Of a stretch of DNA of 64,000 nt, positions 15,429 through 23,920 are shown piece by piece (positions within the stretch are counted from its first letter, which is position 1; each line of letters opens with the position of its first letter). The stretch comes from Streptomyces glomeratus (lineage in GTDB: Bacteria; Actinomycetota; Actinomycetes; Streptomycetales; Streptomycetaceae). A program made the translations under genes and the position numbers. The stretch is taken from the NCBI RefSeq assembly GCF_021462825.1, contig NZ_JAKEEB010000033.1, positions 19,273 to 83,272 of the forward strand, in the 5' to 3' direction. Below the pieces are notes generated by a model that saw only the letters and a program-made list of their open reading frames with translations, ran no database searches and was not told where the DNA came from.

Positions 15429-16697
15429 TCAGCCCTCCGCCCGCCCGAACAGCGGCGCGAGCAGGAGTTGGGCCGCACCCTCCGCCACCCCGCGCGCCCC
15501 TCCGGGGGCGACGCCCACCGGGACACCCGCGGTCGAGCCCTCCCGCCGGGCCCGCGCGTCGAGGACGGCGCCCACTCCGTGCAGGAACGACTCGGGGTGC
15601 GCGGCGACGGTACGGCCTCCGAGGAGCACCAGGTCGATGTCGAGCAGCCCGGCCAGGTTCGCGGCGCCCGCGCCGAGGACCCGCGCCGCCTCGGCCACGT
15701 CACCGCGTGCGACGGCGGCCAGGCACAGCGCCTCGATGCAGCCCCGGTCACCGCAGTCGCAGGGCGGCCCGTCCAGCTGGATCACCTGATGCCCGAACTC
15801 CCCGGCTCCGGTCCGCGCGCCCCGGTGCACGGCCCCGCCGATGACCAGTCCGGCACCGAGTCCGGTCCCGAGGTGCAGATAGGCGAACGACGCGTACGCG
15901 CCCCCGACCGCCCCGTCCAGGGCGAGCCCGAGCGCCGCGGCGTTCGTGTCCTTGTCGACGACCACGGGCATCCCGAGCCGCCGTGCGAGCGCGTCCCGCA
16001 GCGGGAACCCGTCCCACTCGGGGAACCCGGTGACCCGGTGCAGCACACCGTGCAGATGGTCCAGGGGGCCGGGGAGCGCCACGCCGACGCCGAGGATGGG
16101 CAGGGGGGTGGGGGCGGGGGTGCCGGTGGTCCTCCCGGTGACCTCCGCCCCCACGTTCCTCCCGCTCGCCACCGGCCCCGGGCTCCCCCCGTTCAACCCC
16201 GGCGCTCCCGCCGCTCCCGCCGCTCCCGCCGCCCCGGCGCGCAGGGCCTCCACTTCCCGGGCGGCTCCCTCCAGCACGGCCTCCGCGCCGGCGCCCAGGT
16301 CCAGCGGCGCTCGCCGATCCGCGACCACCGCACCCGTCAAGTCGCAGAGCACGGCCCGCAGTTCGTCCCGGTCGAGGTGGAGTCCCACCGCATACCCCGC
16401 CTCCGGCACCAGCCGCAGCACCGTCCGCGGTTTGCCGCCGGTGGAGGCGCGGCGGCCCGCCTCCACCGCGAGGCCGTCCGCGCGCAGCCGGGCGGTGATC
16501 TTGCTGACGGCCTGCGGGGTCAGTCCGGTCCGCTCCGCCAGTTCCAGCCGGCTGATCCCGGCCTCCCCCGCCGTGCGCAGCAGGTCCAGCACGAGCGCGG
16601 CGTTGTGGCTGCGCAGCCCCAGCAGGTTCACTCCCCCCGCCACGGTTCCCCCGACCCCACGCCTGCCTGTACCCGGTCCCGCATTCGTCCTGTCCAC
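15429..16697 (-). CDS. ROK-family transcriptional regulator
   Basis: 422 aa. The N-terminal MarR-like wHTH (LLGLRSHNAALVLDLLRTAGEAGISRLELAERTGLTPQAVSKITARL) is followed by a ROK sugar-kinase-like domain, with GVGVALPGPLD, VVVDKDTNAAALG, the GTGLGAGLVIGG phosphate-type loop and a zinc-binding CDCGDRGCIE. An Ala/Gly-rich insert (about residues 140-175) is unusual. The GTG at 16697 is the best start. It is divergent from a dehydrogenase gene with a palindrome in the shared promoter, which suggests sugar-responsive repression of that gene. Confidence 0.85.
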   Translation of the reverse strand: MDRTNAGPGTGRRGVGGTVAGGVNLLGLRSHNAALVLDLLRTAGEAGISRLELAERTGLTPQAVSKITARLRADGLAVEAGRRASTGGKPRTVLRLVPEAGYAVGLHLDRDELRAVLCDLTGAVVADRRAPLDLGAGAEAVLEGAAREVEALRAGAAGAAGAAGAPGLNGGSPGPVASGRNVGAEVTGRTTGTPAPTPLPILGVGVALPGPLDHLHGVLHRVTGFPEWDGFPLRDALARRLGMPVVVDKDTNAAALGLALDGAVGGAYASFAYLHLGTGLGAGLVIGGAVHRGARTGAGEFGHQVIQLDGPPCDCGDRGCIEALCLAAVARGDVAEAARVLGAGAANLAGLLDIDLVLLGGRTVAAHPESFLHGVGAVLDARARREGSTAGVPVGVAPGGARGVAEGAAQLLLAPLFGRAEG

Positions 16698-16721
16698 ACC
16701 CCCATTCTCCCCCGCGCTTGC

Positions 16722-16746
16722 ACTTTGGCAACAGCGTTGCGAAAGT
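16722..16746. promoter_or_regulatory. Inverted-repeat operator between ROK regulator and dehydrogenase
   Basis: Arms ACTTTGGCAAC and GTTGCGAAAGT (11 bp, one mismatch) separated by AGC. It lies 25 bases from the ROK start and six bases from the dehydrogenase start, so a bound protein would block both promoters. Confidence 0.75.
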
Positions 16747-16752
16747 AGAGCC

Positions 16753-17838
16753 ATGACTGCCACAGCCCCTGGTACTGACACCCCCCTGCGCGTCGGCCTC
16801 GTCGGCTTCGGCCTCGCGGGCTCCGTCTTCCACGCCCCGCTGATCGCCGCAACCGAGAACATGGTCCTCGACACGGTGGTCACCTCGAGCCCCGAGCGGC
16901 AGAAGGAGGCGCGCGCCGAGTACCCGGACGTGCGCATCGCCGCCACCACGGACGAGCTGTGGCCCCGGGCCGGGGAACTGGACCTGATCGTCATCGCGTC
17001 CCCGAACAGGACGCACGTCCCGATCGCGACGGCCGCCCTGGAGGCGGGCCTGCCGGTCGTGGTCGACAAGCCGATCGCGGGGACGGCGGCCGAGGCACGC
17101 GGGCTGGCGGCCCTCGCCGAGGAACGCGGCCTCCTGCTCTCCGTCTTCCAGAACCGCCGCTGGGACAACGACTTCCTGACCCTCCGCAAGCTGATGGCCG
17201 AAGGCGAGCTGGGCGACGTGTGGCGCTTCGAGTCCCGCTTCGAGCGCTGGCGTCCGCAGCCCAAGGGCGGCTGGCGCGAGTCCGGCGACCCCGCGGAGAT
17301 CGGAGGTCTGCTGTACGACCTGGGCAGCCATGTCGTCGATCAGGCGCTCGTCCTCTTCGGCCCCGCCGCCTCCGTGTACGCCGAGGCGGACGTCCGCCGC
17401 CCGGGTGCGCAGACGGACGACGACACGTTCATCGCCGTCACGCACACCAGCGGCGTCCGCTCCCACCTGTACGTCTCCGCGACGGCGGCCCAACTCGGCC
17501 CCCGTTTCCGCGCCCTGGGCTCCGAGGCGGGCTATGTGAAGTACGGCCTGGACCCACAGGAGGCGGCCCTGCGCGAGGGCCTGCGTCCCGGCCCGGAGTG
17601 GGGCCGGGAGCCCGAGTCCCTGTGGGGCCGCATCGGTGCCGGGGAGTCCCCGCTGAGCGGCGGCGGCCGCCCCGTACCGACCCTGCCCGGCGACTACCCG
17701 GCGTACTACGCGGCCGTCGCCAGGGCCCTGCGCGAGGGCGGTCCGAACCCGGTCACCGCACACGAAGCCGCCGCGGCCCTCGATGTCCTCGAGGCGGCCC
17801 GGCGCTCGGCCCGCGAGGGTGTGGCGGTGGCACTGTGA
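16753..17838 (+). CDS. Gfo/Idh/MocA-family NAD(P)-dependent oxidoreductase
   Basis: 361 aa. The Rossmann motif VGLVGFGLAGSVFHAPLI is at residues about 13-30. The family EKP-type motif appears as VVVDKPIAGTAAEA, and the substrate-side region GGLLYDLGSHVVDQALVLFG carries the conserved DxGxH. Such enzymes oxidise or reduce sugars, inositols and related polyols. Substrate is unknown. The ATG lies only six bases after a palindromic operator, with little room for a ribosome site, so a very short or absent leader is likely. The GTG of the next gene overlaps its stop codon. Confidence 0.9.
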   Translation: MTATAPGTDTPLRVGLVGFGLAGSVFHAPLIAATENMVLDTVVTSSPERQKEARAEYPDVRIAATTDELWPRAGELDLIVIASPNRTHVPIATAALEAGLPVVVDKPIAGTAAEARGLAALAEERGLLLSVFQNRRWDNDFLTLRKLMAEGELGDVWRFESRFERWRPQPKGGWRESGDPAEIGGLLYDLGSHVVDQALVLFGPAASVYAEADVRRPGAQTDDDTFIAVTHTSGVRSHLYVSATAAQLGPRFRALGSEAGYVKYGLDPQEAALREGLRPGPEWGREPESLWGRIGAGESPLSGGGRPVPTLPGDYPAYYAAVARALREGGPNPVTAHEAAAALDVLEAARRSAREGVAVAL

Positions 17839-18368
17839 CGACGACCGCTCCGGGAATCCCCGAACTCGAAGCCCAGGAGCGCCGCTTGACGCTCCCCCAC
17901 TTCTCCTACGACGACGCATGGGCCCTCGGCACCCTGCTGGTGGAGCTGGCGCGGGCCCGCAGCGCGCCCGTGGCGATCGACATCCGGCGCGGTGGCCAGC
18001 AGCTCTTCCATGCGGCGCTGCCGGGCTCCACGCCGGACAACGACGCCTGGATCGACCGCAAGCGCCGCGTGGTCGAGCGCTACGGCTGCTCCTCCCTGCT
18101 GGTCGGCACCCGCTTCCGCGCCAAGGGGACGACGTTCGAGGAGTCCTCCCGTCTGGACCCCGACGTGTACGCGGCCCACGGCGGCGCGTTCCCCATCGCG
18201 GTGGAGGGCGCGGGCGTGATCGGCACGGTGGTGGTGTCGGGTCTGCCGCAGCTGGAGGACCACGCGTTGGTGGTCGAGGCTCTGGAACGGTTCACAGAGG
18301 CCCGTCAGGGGCGCACGGGGAACTGCGCGAGCGGCCAGGGACGGCCCGCGGCCGCCGAACTCCCGTAG
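17835..18368 (+). CDS. HbpS/DUF336-type (UPF0303) protein
   Basis: 177 aa. The GTG start overlaps the dehydrogenase stop (GTGA), so the two are translationally coupled. The sequence (WALGTLLVELARARSAPVAIDIRR, WIDRKRRVVERYG, GAFPIAVEGAGVIGTVVVSGLPQLEDHALVVEAL) matches the heme-degrading/UPF0303 fold. Streptomyces HbpS, a secreted heme binder, is a distant relative; this one has no signal peptide. The neighbour points to a metabolic role rather than heme sensing. Confidence 0.82.
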   Translation: MTTTAPGIPELEAQERRLTLPHFSYDDAWALGTLLVELARARSAPVAIDIRRGGQQLFHAALPGSTPDNDAWIDRKRRVVERYGCSSLLVGTRFRAKGTTFEESSRLDPDVYAAHGGAFPIAVEGAGVIGTVVVSGLPQLEDHALVVEALERFTEARQGRTGNCASGQGRPAAAELP

Positions 18369-18393
18369 TTCCCCGGTTGTCCCGGCGGAACGC

Positions 18394-19251
18394 CTACGCG
18401 TCGCGGAACTCCTGCCGCTGCCGGCCGAGCCCCTCGATCTCCAACTCCACCACGTCCCCGGCCCGGAGATACGGCTTGGGCTCGGGCCGCCCCATGGCCA
18501 CCCCCGCCGGCGTCCCGGTGTTGATGACGTCACCGGGGTACAGCGTCATGAACCGGCTGACGTACCGCACCACTTCGGCGACGGGGAAGATCTGTTCCGC
18601 GGTGGTCCCGTTCTGCTTCAGCTCCCCGTTGACCCAGAGCCTCAGACCGAGGTTCTGGGGATCGGGTACCTCGTCCGCGGTCACCAGCCACGGTCCCAGC
18701 GGATTGAACGTCTCGCAGTTCTTGCCCTTGTCCCACGTTCCGCCGCGCTCGATCTGGAACTCGCGCTCGGAGACGTCGTGCGCCACCGCGTACCCGGCGA
18801 TGTACGCCGGCGCCTCCTCGCGCGATTCCAGATAGCGGGCCGTTCGCCCGATGACGACCGCGAGTTCGACCTCCCAGTCGGTCTTGGCGGACCCGCGCGG
18901 CACGAGCACGGTGTCATGGGGCCCGACCACCGTGTCCGCCGCCTTGAAGAAGATCACCGGCTCGGCGGGCGGTTCGGCACCGGTCTCGCGGGCGTGGTCG
19001 TGGTAATTGAGGCCGATGCAGACGATCTTGCCGATGCGGGCGAGCGGCGGTCCGACGCGCAGTCCCTCCGCGTCCAGCTCCGGGAGTTCGCCCGACGCGG
19101 CGGCGGTGCGGATCCGGTCGAGCGCCGCGTCGTCGGCGAGCAGCGGCCCGTCGATGTCCGCGACGAGACCCGACAGATCGCGCAGGGTCCCCTCGGCGTC
19201 GAGCAGCGCGGGCCGCTCCTCTCCCGCGGTACCGACGCGCAGCAGCTTCAT
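18394..19251 (-). CDS. Fumarylacetoacetate hydrolase-family protein
   Basis: 285 aa. The C-terminal FAH domain shows IVCIGLNYHDHARETG, EPVIFFKAADTVVGP, metal-ligand type DWEVELAVVIG and INTGTPAGVAMG. These enzymes cleave or isomerise 2-oxo acids and acylpyruvates. ATG at 19251 with GAGGGAG ten bases upstream; a GTG two codons earlier is possible. It converges on the HbpS-like gene. Substrate unknown. Confidence 0.88.
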   Translation of the reverse strand: MKLLRVGTAGEERPALLDAEGTLRDLSGLVADIDGPLLADDAALDRIRTAAASGELPELDAEGLRVGPPLARIGKIVCIGLNYHDHARETGAEPPAEPVIFFKAADTVVGPHDTVLVPRGSAKTDWEVELAVVIGRTARYLESREEAPAYIAGYAVAHDVSEREFQIERGGTWDKGKNCETFNPLGPWLVTADEVPDPQNLGLRLWVNGELKQNGTTAEQIFPVAEVVRYVSRFMTLYPGDVINTGTPAGVAMGRPEPKPYLRAGDVVELEIEGLGRQRQEFRDA

Positions 19252-19381
19252 GATCACAATCTCCCTCGATCGCGGCGGCCCGACCGACGGATACGGCAGG
19301 AGTGCGGCCGGGTCGCAGCCATCGGAGGACCGGTCGATCCTCCAAGGCCAAGGTCCGGCCCGCAACACCCCGTTCACGGAC

Positions 19382-19476
19382 TGGACCGCCCGAACCGGCC
19401 CGGCGACCCGCCCGGCAACCGGCTGGCGACCGGCCCGGCGACCAGGCCGACGGACCGCCCGGCGGACCGGCCCCGA
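19382..19476. repeat. Degenerate GC-rich short repeats
   Basis: Roughly 22-bp imperfect units of the form GACCGGCCCGGCGACC / GGACCGCCCGGCGG, four to five copies, between the YidC-like gene end and the FAH gene start. No gene is visible in the 240-base spacer. Confidence 0.55.
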
Positions 19477-19493
19477 CCCGAGCGCCACCACAC

Positions 19494-20216
19494 TCAGCGG
19501 TGGAGCACCGCCCGCTCGACCGCGCTCCACGTCGTACTGGTGACCATGTACAGCGCGGCGGCCAGCGGCACCACCGCCACGGTGACCAGGGTGAGGAAGG
19601 ACAGGAACGGCATCACCTTGGCGACCGCGCCGAGCCCGGGCACCTGCTCCCCCTCCCCCGCCCGAGCCACGCTCTCGGCCGTCGTCCGCCGCGCACGCCG
19701 GAAGGTGAAGGCGGCGACTGCCGCGACGAACGCGAACAGCCCGAGGTAGACGAGTCCGGCCGATCCGAGGAGTCCGCCGTGGCCGAGCGCGTCCGCCCAG
19801 CGGTCACCGAGCGGCGCGGCAAACAGCGTGTGGGTGAGCAGATCGTTGCCCTCGCCGCCGATCGTGGTGCTCGAGAACAGGTGGTAGAGGAGGAAGAAGG
19901 CGGGCACCTGGAGCAGGCTCGGCAGCAGGCCCGCGAACGGAGTGACGCGTTCGCGGGCGTGCAGTTCCAGAACCGCCCGCTGGAGCCTCTCGGGGTTCTT
20001 CGCGTGCTTCCTGCGCAGTTCGGCGATCTCGGGTTGCAGCCTGGCGCGGGCCTGCTGTCCGCGCGCCGCGGCCCGGGACAGGGGGTGGACGAGAAGTCGT
20101 ACGAGCGCGGTGAACAGGACGATCGCGGCGGCCGTCGCGGAGGTGTGGAAGAGCGGCTGAAGCAGGTCTGCGAGCCACTCGACCAGGTCGGCGAACACGG
20201 ACATGAACGTGGACAT
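19494..20216 (-). CDS. YidC/Oxa1-family membrane protein insertase (short paralogue)
   Basis: 240 aa, shorter than the main actinobacterial YidC. It carries the Oxa1 core: a charged cytoplasmic loop with RLQPEIAELRRKHAKNPERL, then TPFAGLLPSLLQVPAFFLLYHLF, and late helices with MPFLSFLTLVTVAVVPLAAALYMVTSTTW. There is no cleavable signal or periplasmic domain. ATG at 20216 with GGAGGG seven bases upstream. It is probably a second YidC, co-transcribed with the small membrane protein upstream, and may insert a specialised subset of proteins. Confidence 0.87.
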   Translation of the reverse strand: MSTFMSVFADLVEWLADLLQPLFHTSATAAAIVLFTALVRLLVHPLSRAAARGQQARARLQPEIAELRRKHAKNPERLQRAVLELHARERVTPFAGLLPSLLQVPAFFLLYHLFSSTTIGGEGNDLLTHTLFAAPLGDRWADALGHGGLLGSAGLVYLGLFAFVAAVAAFTFRRARRTTAESVARAGEGEQVPGLGAVAKVMPFLSFLTLVTVAVVPLAAALYMVTSTTWSAVERAVLHR

Positions 20217-20346
20217 GGATGAGCCCTCCGGGGGTCTCGTCGTGCCGGGAGGAGAAAAAAGGTGTCGGCATGACGACCCGCGCGGGGTCACACGTCTGCG
20301 CACGCGTGCGGCGAGCGCTTGGAAACGAAGAGAAGAGGTGTGGGCC

Positions 20347-20658
20347 CTACGCGGTGGTCGCCGGGAGAGCCCGCCCCGGTGCGCGGGGCCGGCTGCGGCC
20401 CGGAGCGTCGGGGTCCCGCTGCGGCAGGAAGGCGGTGCGGTGCTCGCGGTCGCGCAGGGCCGTGCGCACCCGCGTCGGTGGCACGGCGGGCACGCTGCGG
20501 GCGGCGATCAGCGCACAGACGGCGAGTGCGGAGCCGGCCGCGGCGGTCGCGGCGAAGGCGACGGCGGCGGGCAGGCTGCCGGTGCCGAGGACGGCGACCT
20601 CGAGGAGCAGGACGAGCAGAACGGCGGCGGGGCACAGGTTCACCCGGCTACGGATCAT
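20347..20658 (-). CDS. Small membrane protein (DUF6412-like)
   Basis: 103 aa. Two hydrophobic segments (PAAVLLVLLLEVAVLGTG and AVAFAATAAAGSALAVCALIAA) are followed by an Arg/Pro-rich cytoplasmic tail. ATG at 20658 has GGAGGG six bases upstream. It stands just before the YidC-like gene, an arrangement I recall from other Streptomyces genomes, hence the DUF6412 suggestion. Function unknown; it could help the insertase. Confidence 0.65.
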   Translation of the reverse strand: MIRSRVNLCPAAVLLVLLLEVAVLGTGSLPAAVAFAATAAAGSALAVCALIAARSVPAVPPTRVRTALRDREHRTAFLPQRDPDAPGRSRPRAPGRALPATTA

Positions 20659-20732
20659 GGACTGCCCTCCCCTCACACGTCTCACCCTCCTACAGGCTCG
20701 GTCCCGTCATACAGGCCCGTCACACAGAGCCG

Positions 20733-21260
20733 TCACCCATGCTCGATCTCGATCGGCTGCAACAGCCTCCTCGGCTTGAGGATCGCTCGGCTGACCGGAT
20801 CGGCCGGGTTCGGGTCGAGCCCGGGTCCCGGCACTACTTCGACGTCCGGAGCGGGCACGACGGTTCCGCAGGCGGGACATTCGCCGTACGAGCCCAGTTC
20901 CGTCCCGCAGGACGCGTGCCGGAAGATACGCAGCCGGTTCTCGGTGAAGTGGTCACGTCCCCACAGGCTCAGCGCGCGCAGGACGGGCCACAGGGCGATG
21001 CCGCGGTCGGTGAGCACGTACTCGTCCCTGGGCGGCGAGTCCTGGTAGCGGCGCTTCTCGAGGACGCCCTCGGCGGTGAGGGTCTGGAGACGGGCCGCGA
21101 GAACGGCGCGCGGGATGCCGAGGTGGACGAGGAAGTCGTTGTAGCGCCGTACGCCGTAGAACGCGTCACGCACGACGAGCAGCGTCCAGCGCTCGCCCAC
21201 GACCTCCAGCGCCCGGGCGATCGAGCACTCCTGTGTCGCGTAGTCCTTACCGAGAGCCAT
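20733..21260 (-). CDS. HxlR-family transcriptional regulator with C-terminal zinc-ribbon-like extension
   Basis: 175 aa. The wHTH region (CSIARALEVVGERWTLLVVRDAFYGVRRYNDF, LGIPRAVLAARLQTLTAEGVLEKRRYQ) is typical HxlR. Beyond the usual length of about 110 residues there is an extension with Cys118 near RHASCG and a CPACG motif, a possible metal site. It is divergent from an MFS exporter and three repeats in between look like its binding sites, so it probably represses the exporter. Confidence 0.88.
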   Translation of the reverse strand: MALGKDYATQECSIARALEVVGERWTLLVVRDAFYGVRRYNDFLVHLGIPRAVLAARLQTLTAEGVLEKRRYQDSPPRDEYVLTDRGIALWPVLRALSLWGRDHFTENRLRIFRHASCGTELGSYGECPACGTVVPAPDVEVVPGPGLDPNPADPVSRAILKPRRLLQPIEIEHG

Positions 21261-21290
21261 GACCCCACTGTAACCACTTTTCAGCCCACG

Positions 21291-21383
21291 GGTTCATTGA
21301 ACGAATCGACTTTGCCTCTTATTGGTTCAATGAGCGAACCGACGTGTTACGTTCGGGGCGCGAGCAAGTTCAAAGAACGAACC
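21291..21383. promoter_or_regulatory. Three direct repeats in the HxlR/MFS divergent promoter
   Basis: GGTTCATTGAACGAATC (21291-21307), GGTTCAATGAGCGAACC (21324-21340) and GTTCAAAGAACGAACC (21368-21383). Shared core TTCAnnGAnCGAA. Spacing is 33 and about 43 bases, close to three and four helical turns, so all sites lie on the same DNA face. Likely HxlR operators. Confidence 0.78.
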
Positions 21384-21424
21384 TACCGCTCCCGCCCCTC
21401 CCATCCGCTCCGGAAGCGCAGGCC

Positions 21425-22813
21425 ATGTCCCAGTTGGAAACCACCGCAGCCACCGTCACCGCACCCGCGCCCCCAAAGGCCCCACGGGCCACCCCCACCC
21501 TCGCCCTGACCAGCGCGGCCACGGCCGTGGCCCTGATGAACTACACCGCCCCGGTGGTCACGCTCCCCGACACCGTCGCCGCCCTGCACACCCCGGTCTC
21601 CGCTCAGGCCTGGCTCCTCAACGGCACCCCGCTGGGCCTGGCCGCGCTGCTCCTGGTGGCCGGCAGCCTCGCCGACGACTACGGCCGCCGCCGGATCTTC
21701 GTGGCCGGCACGGTCGCCCTCGGACTCACCGCCGCGCTCGGCGCCTTCACCACCTCGACCTGGCTGTTCACGCTCGCCCGCATCACCCAGGGCGCAGCGA
21801 GCGCGGCCATCCTCGCCAGCAGCCTCGGCCTGCTGGTGCACGCCTACCCGAGCCCGCGCGGCCGGCTGCACGCGACCGGCGTGTGGGGCGCGTTCGTCAG
21901 CGGCGGTATCGCGGCGGGCCCCCTGATCGCCGGGGCGATGCCCACCTGGCGGGCCGCCTACGGCGTTCTCGGCGCCGCTGCGCTCGTGATCGCGGTCCTG
22001 TCGGTGCGCACTCTGGCGGAGTCCCGCGCACCCCGCGCCGGCCGGCCCGACCTCGTGGGGGCAACCGTCTTCAGCCTGGCCCTCGTCTCCCTGGTGGCCG
22101 CGCTCACCCTGGGCCGGGACGGCTGGCTGAGAGCACCGGTTCTTCTGCTGTTCGCCGCTGCCGTGCTCCTGATCCTGGTCTTCGCGCTGGTCGAGCACCG
22201 CACCCGCACCCCGATGATCGACCTCACCCTGCTGCGCCGCCCGCGCTTCCTCGGCTCCTCGGCGGCCGGACTGTTCACGGGCCTCGGGGTGATCGGCCTG
22301 TTCAGCTTCCTGCCGGCCCTGCTCCAGCGGACGCTGGGCCTCTCTGCCATGGACACGGCATGGCTGTTCCTGGTCTGGTCCGGCCTGTCCTTCGCGGTCG
22401 CCCTCCAGGCGAAGCGGCTCGCGGGCCGCGTCTCGCCCCGCCACCAACTGGCCCTCGGCTTCGGGCTGCACGCCGTCGCCGTCCTGACCATGCTCGGCGC
22501 GATAGGCGCCCACTCATGGGGGCGGATGCTGCCCGGCCTGGTGATCGGCGGCGTGGGCAGCGGTCTGCTGAACGCCGCGCTACCGCTGGTCGCCGTGGAG
22601 TCGGTTCCCATGGCACGGGCGGCGATGGGCTCGGGCGCCCAGCAGACGTTCCGCTACATCGGCTCCTGCGCGGGCGTGGCCCTCACCATCGCCCTGGTGA
22701 CCTCGGGCGGCGGCGCGCCGGCCCACGGCGCGAACATCGCCCTGATCGTCTCGGCGGGTCTGGCCCTGGTGGGTGCGGCCGGTGTTCTGGCACTGCGGGA
22801 GCGGGGCGCCTGA
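21425..22813 (+). CDS. MFS drug-resistance-type transporter (DHA2-like)
   Basis: 462 aa with about 12-14 membrane helices. Motif A is GSLADDYGRRRIFVAG after helix 2; RITQGAASAAILASSLGLL is the helix 4 region and GVWGAFVSGGIAAGPLIAG is the exporter motif C. Such proteins expel drugs or metabolites by proton antiport. It is transcribed divergently from an HxlR regulator. The ATG at 21425 begins after a Pro-rich cytoplasmic tail; the longer upstream frame overlaps operator repeats and is rejected. Confidence 0.88.
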   Translation: MSQLETTAATVTAPAPPKAPRATPTLALTSAATAVALMNYTAPVVTLPDTVAALHTPVSAQAWLLNGTPLGLAALLLVAGSLADDYGRRRIFVAGTVALGLTAALGAFTTSTWLFTLARITQGAASAAILASSLGLLVHAYPSPRGRLHATGVWGAFVSGGIAAGPLIAGAMPTWRAAYGVLGAAALVIAVLSVRTLAESRAPRAGRPDLVGATVFSLALVSLVAALTLGRDGWLRAPVLLLFAAAVLLILVFALVEHRTRTPMIDLTLLRRPRFLGSSAAGLFTGLGVIGLFSFLPALLQRTLGLSAMDTAWLFLVWSGLSFAVALQAKRLAGRVSPRHQLALGFGLHAVAVLTMLGAIGAHSWGRMLPGLVIGGVGSGLLNAALPLVAVESVPMARAAMGSGAQQTFRYIGSCAGVALTIALVTSGGGAPAHGANIALIVSAGLALVGAAGVLALRERGA

Positions 22814-22825
22814 GGCATCGGCCGG

Positions 22826-23356
22826 TCACCCGCCCCCGTCCGTGCCCTTCGGTGCCGGTGCGCCCCGGCCGACCGTCACGGACCATCGCACGGCCGGCGG
22901 CGCCGAGACGGACACGGTGCCGCCGCGGTCCGCGCCTGTCAGCGCCAACTGGTTCTCGTAGGAGCTGATCTGGCCGGCGAGGCAGTCCACGGGGAAGGAG
23001 ACACCCACCGACCGCACCACGACGTACATGCTCCCCCGGCCCTCGCACCGCACATGGACGACCAGAGCGTCACCCCTCCTGCCCTTGCCCAACTCGAAGC
23101 TCGCGTTGCCGCTGGTCGGCTGCCGGCGGCCGGCGAGGGTCTCGCCGTCATCGAGCTCCGGCGCCCGGAACACGGGCCGTTCGGGGGCGGCGGTGGCGGT
23201 CACCGTGACCTCGCCTGGCGTGGCGGAGCCGCTGGACCGCTCGGGTACCGCGCGTGACGGCCCGGCGCCGGAGTGGCCCGTCGTGCAGGCGGCGAGCGGA
23301 AGCAGCAGCACGGCACAGGCGGCGGTGCCCCATCCCGCAAGCGTTCTCGAGGACAC
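22826..23356 (-). CDS. Lipoprotein A of a related pair
   Basis: 176 aa. The GTG at 23356 has GGGAGG six bases upstream and lies one base after the stop of the companion gene. The signal peptide ends in lipobox LAAC. A disordered Ser/Pro/Glu linker (about residues 25-70) precedes a small domain (LVVHVRCEGRGSMYVVV, VDCLAGQ, VRWSVTVG) with two Cys, probably disulfide-bonded. Function unknown. It shares layout and motifs with the upstream lipoprotein. It ends convergently 12 bases from the MFS gene. Confidence 0.72.
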   Translation of the reverse strand: MSSRTLAGWGTAACAVLLLPLAACTTGHSGAGPSRAVPERSSGSATPGEVTVTATAAPERPVFRAPELDDGETLAGRRQPTSGNASFELGKGRRGDALVVHVRCEGRGSMYVVVRSVGVSFPVDCLAGQISSYENQLALTGADRGGTVSVSAPPAVRWSVTVGRGAPAPKGTDGGG

Positions 23357-23357
23357 C

Positions 23358-23870
23358 TCACACCTCCCGAACGGCCCAGGAGACCACACCGGTCGACCCC
23401 TCGGCGCCGTCGACATCGATATGGACGGAGCTGTTCCGGCTGTGCCCGTGCGGGGTGATCCGCTGCGACACCACCGACCGGTCGCACGGCACGGTGGCCT
23501 TCGTACCGGCGCCCGACGGCGTGAACCCCACCCGGATACCGCCCCGGCCGACGCACACCAGGTCGAGCAGGTATCTCCCGCCCACGCGCAACAAGTGCTC
23601 GGTGTGGATGCCGTCGGCGACGCGCTCCGTACCCGCCTCCACCAACGACCCGCTGCCGACGGCGGAAAGGGCCGCCTCAGCCTGCTCGGTCAGCGTCTGC
23701 CCGGAGAGGCGGGCCGCCGTCCGGGAACTCGGCGGGGGCGAGGCACCCGCCGGGGTCTCGTGCCGTCCGGACGCAGTGCACGCGGCGAGCAGCAGCACCG
23801 CCGCCGGCACCACACCACCGGCGATCCAGACCCGCGGGCGCGCGGCGGCGCCCGTACGCGCAGAGGTCAT
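23358..23870 (-). CDS. Lipoprotein B of a related pair
   Basis: 170 aa. The lipobox is LAAC after a hydrophobic stretch (residues about 15-30). A short Pro-rich linker and an alpha-helical part (SGQTLTEQAEAALSAVGSG) come next. The C-terminal domain shows LLDLVCVGRGGIRVGF, ATVPCDRS and GVVSWAVREV. The Cys-x-GRG and VPCD strand pair matches lipoprotein A, so the two are probably diverged duplicates. The ATG at 23870 precedes a tandem-repeat block. Confidence 0.72.
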   Translation of the reverse strand: MTSARTGAAARPRVWIAGGVVPAAVLLLAACTASGRHETPAGASPPPSSRTAARLSGQTLTEQAEAALSAVGSGSLVEAGTERVADGIHTEHLLRVGGRYLLDLVCVGRGGIRVGFTPSGAGTKATVPCDRSVVSQRITPHGHSRNSSVHIDVDGAEGSTGVVSWAVREV

Positions 23871-23920
23871 GACCGGTCTCCCCCGTCTTCCAGCCGTACC
23901 CGGTCCGGGTGTTTTCCCAG

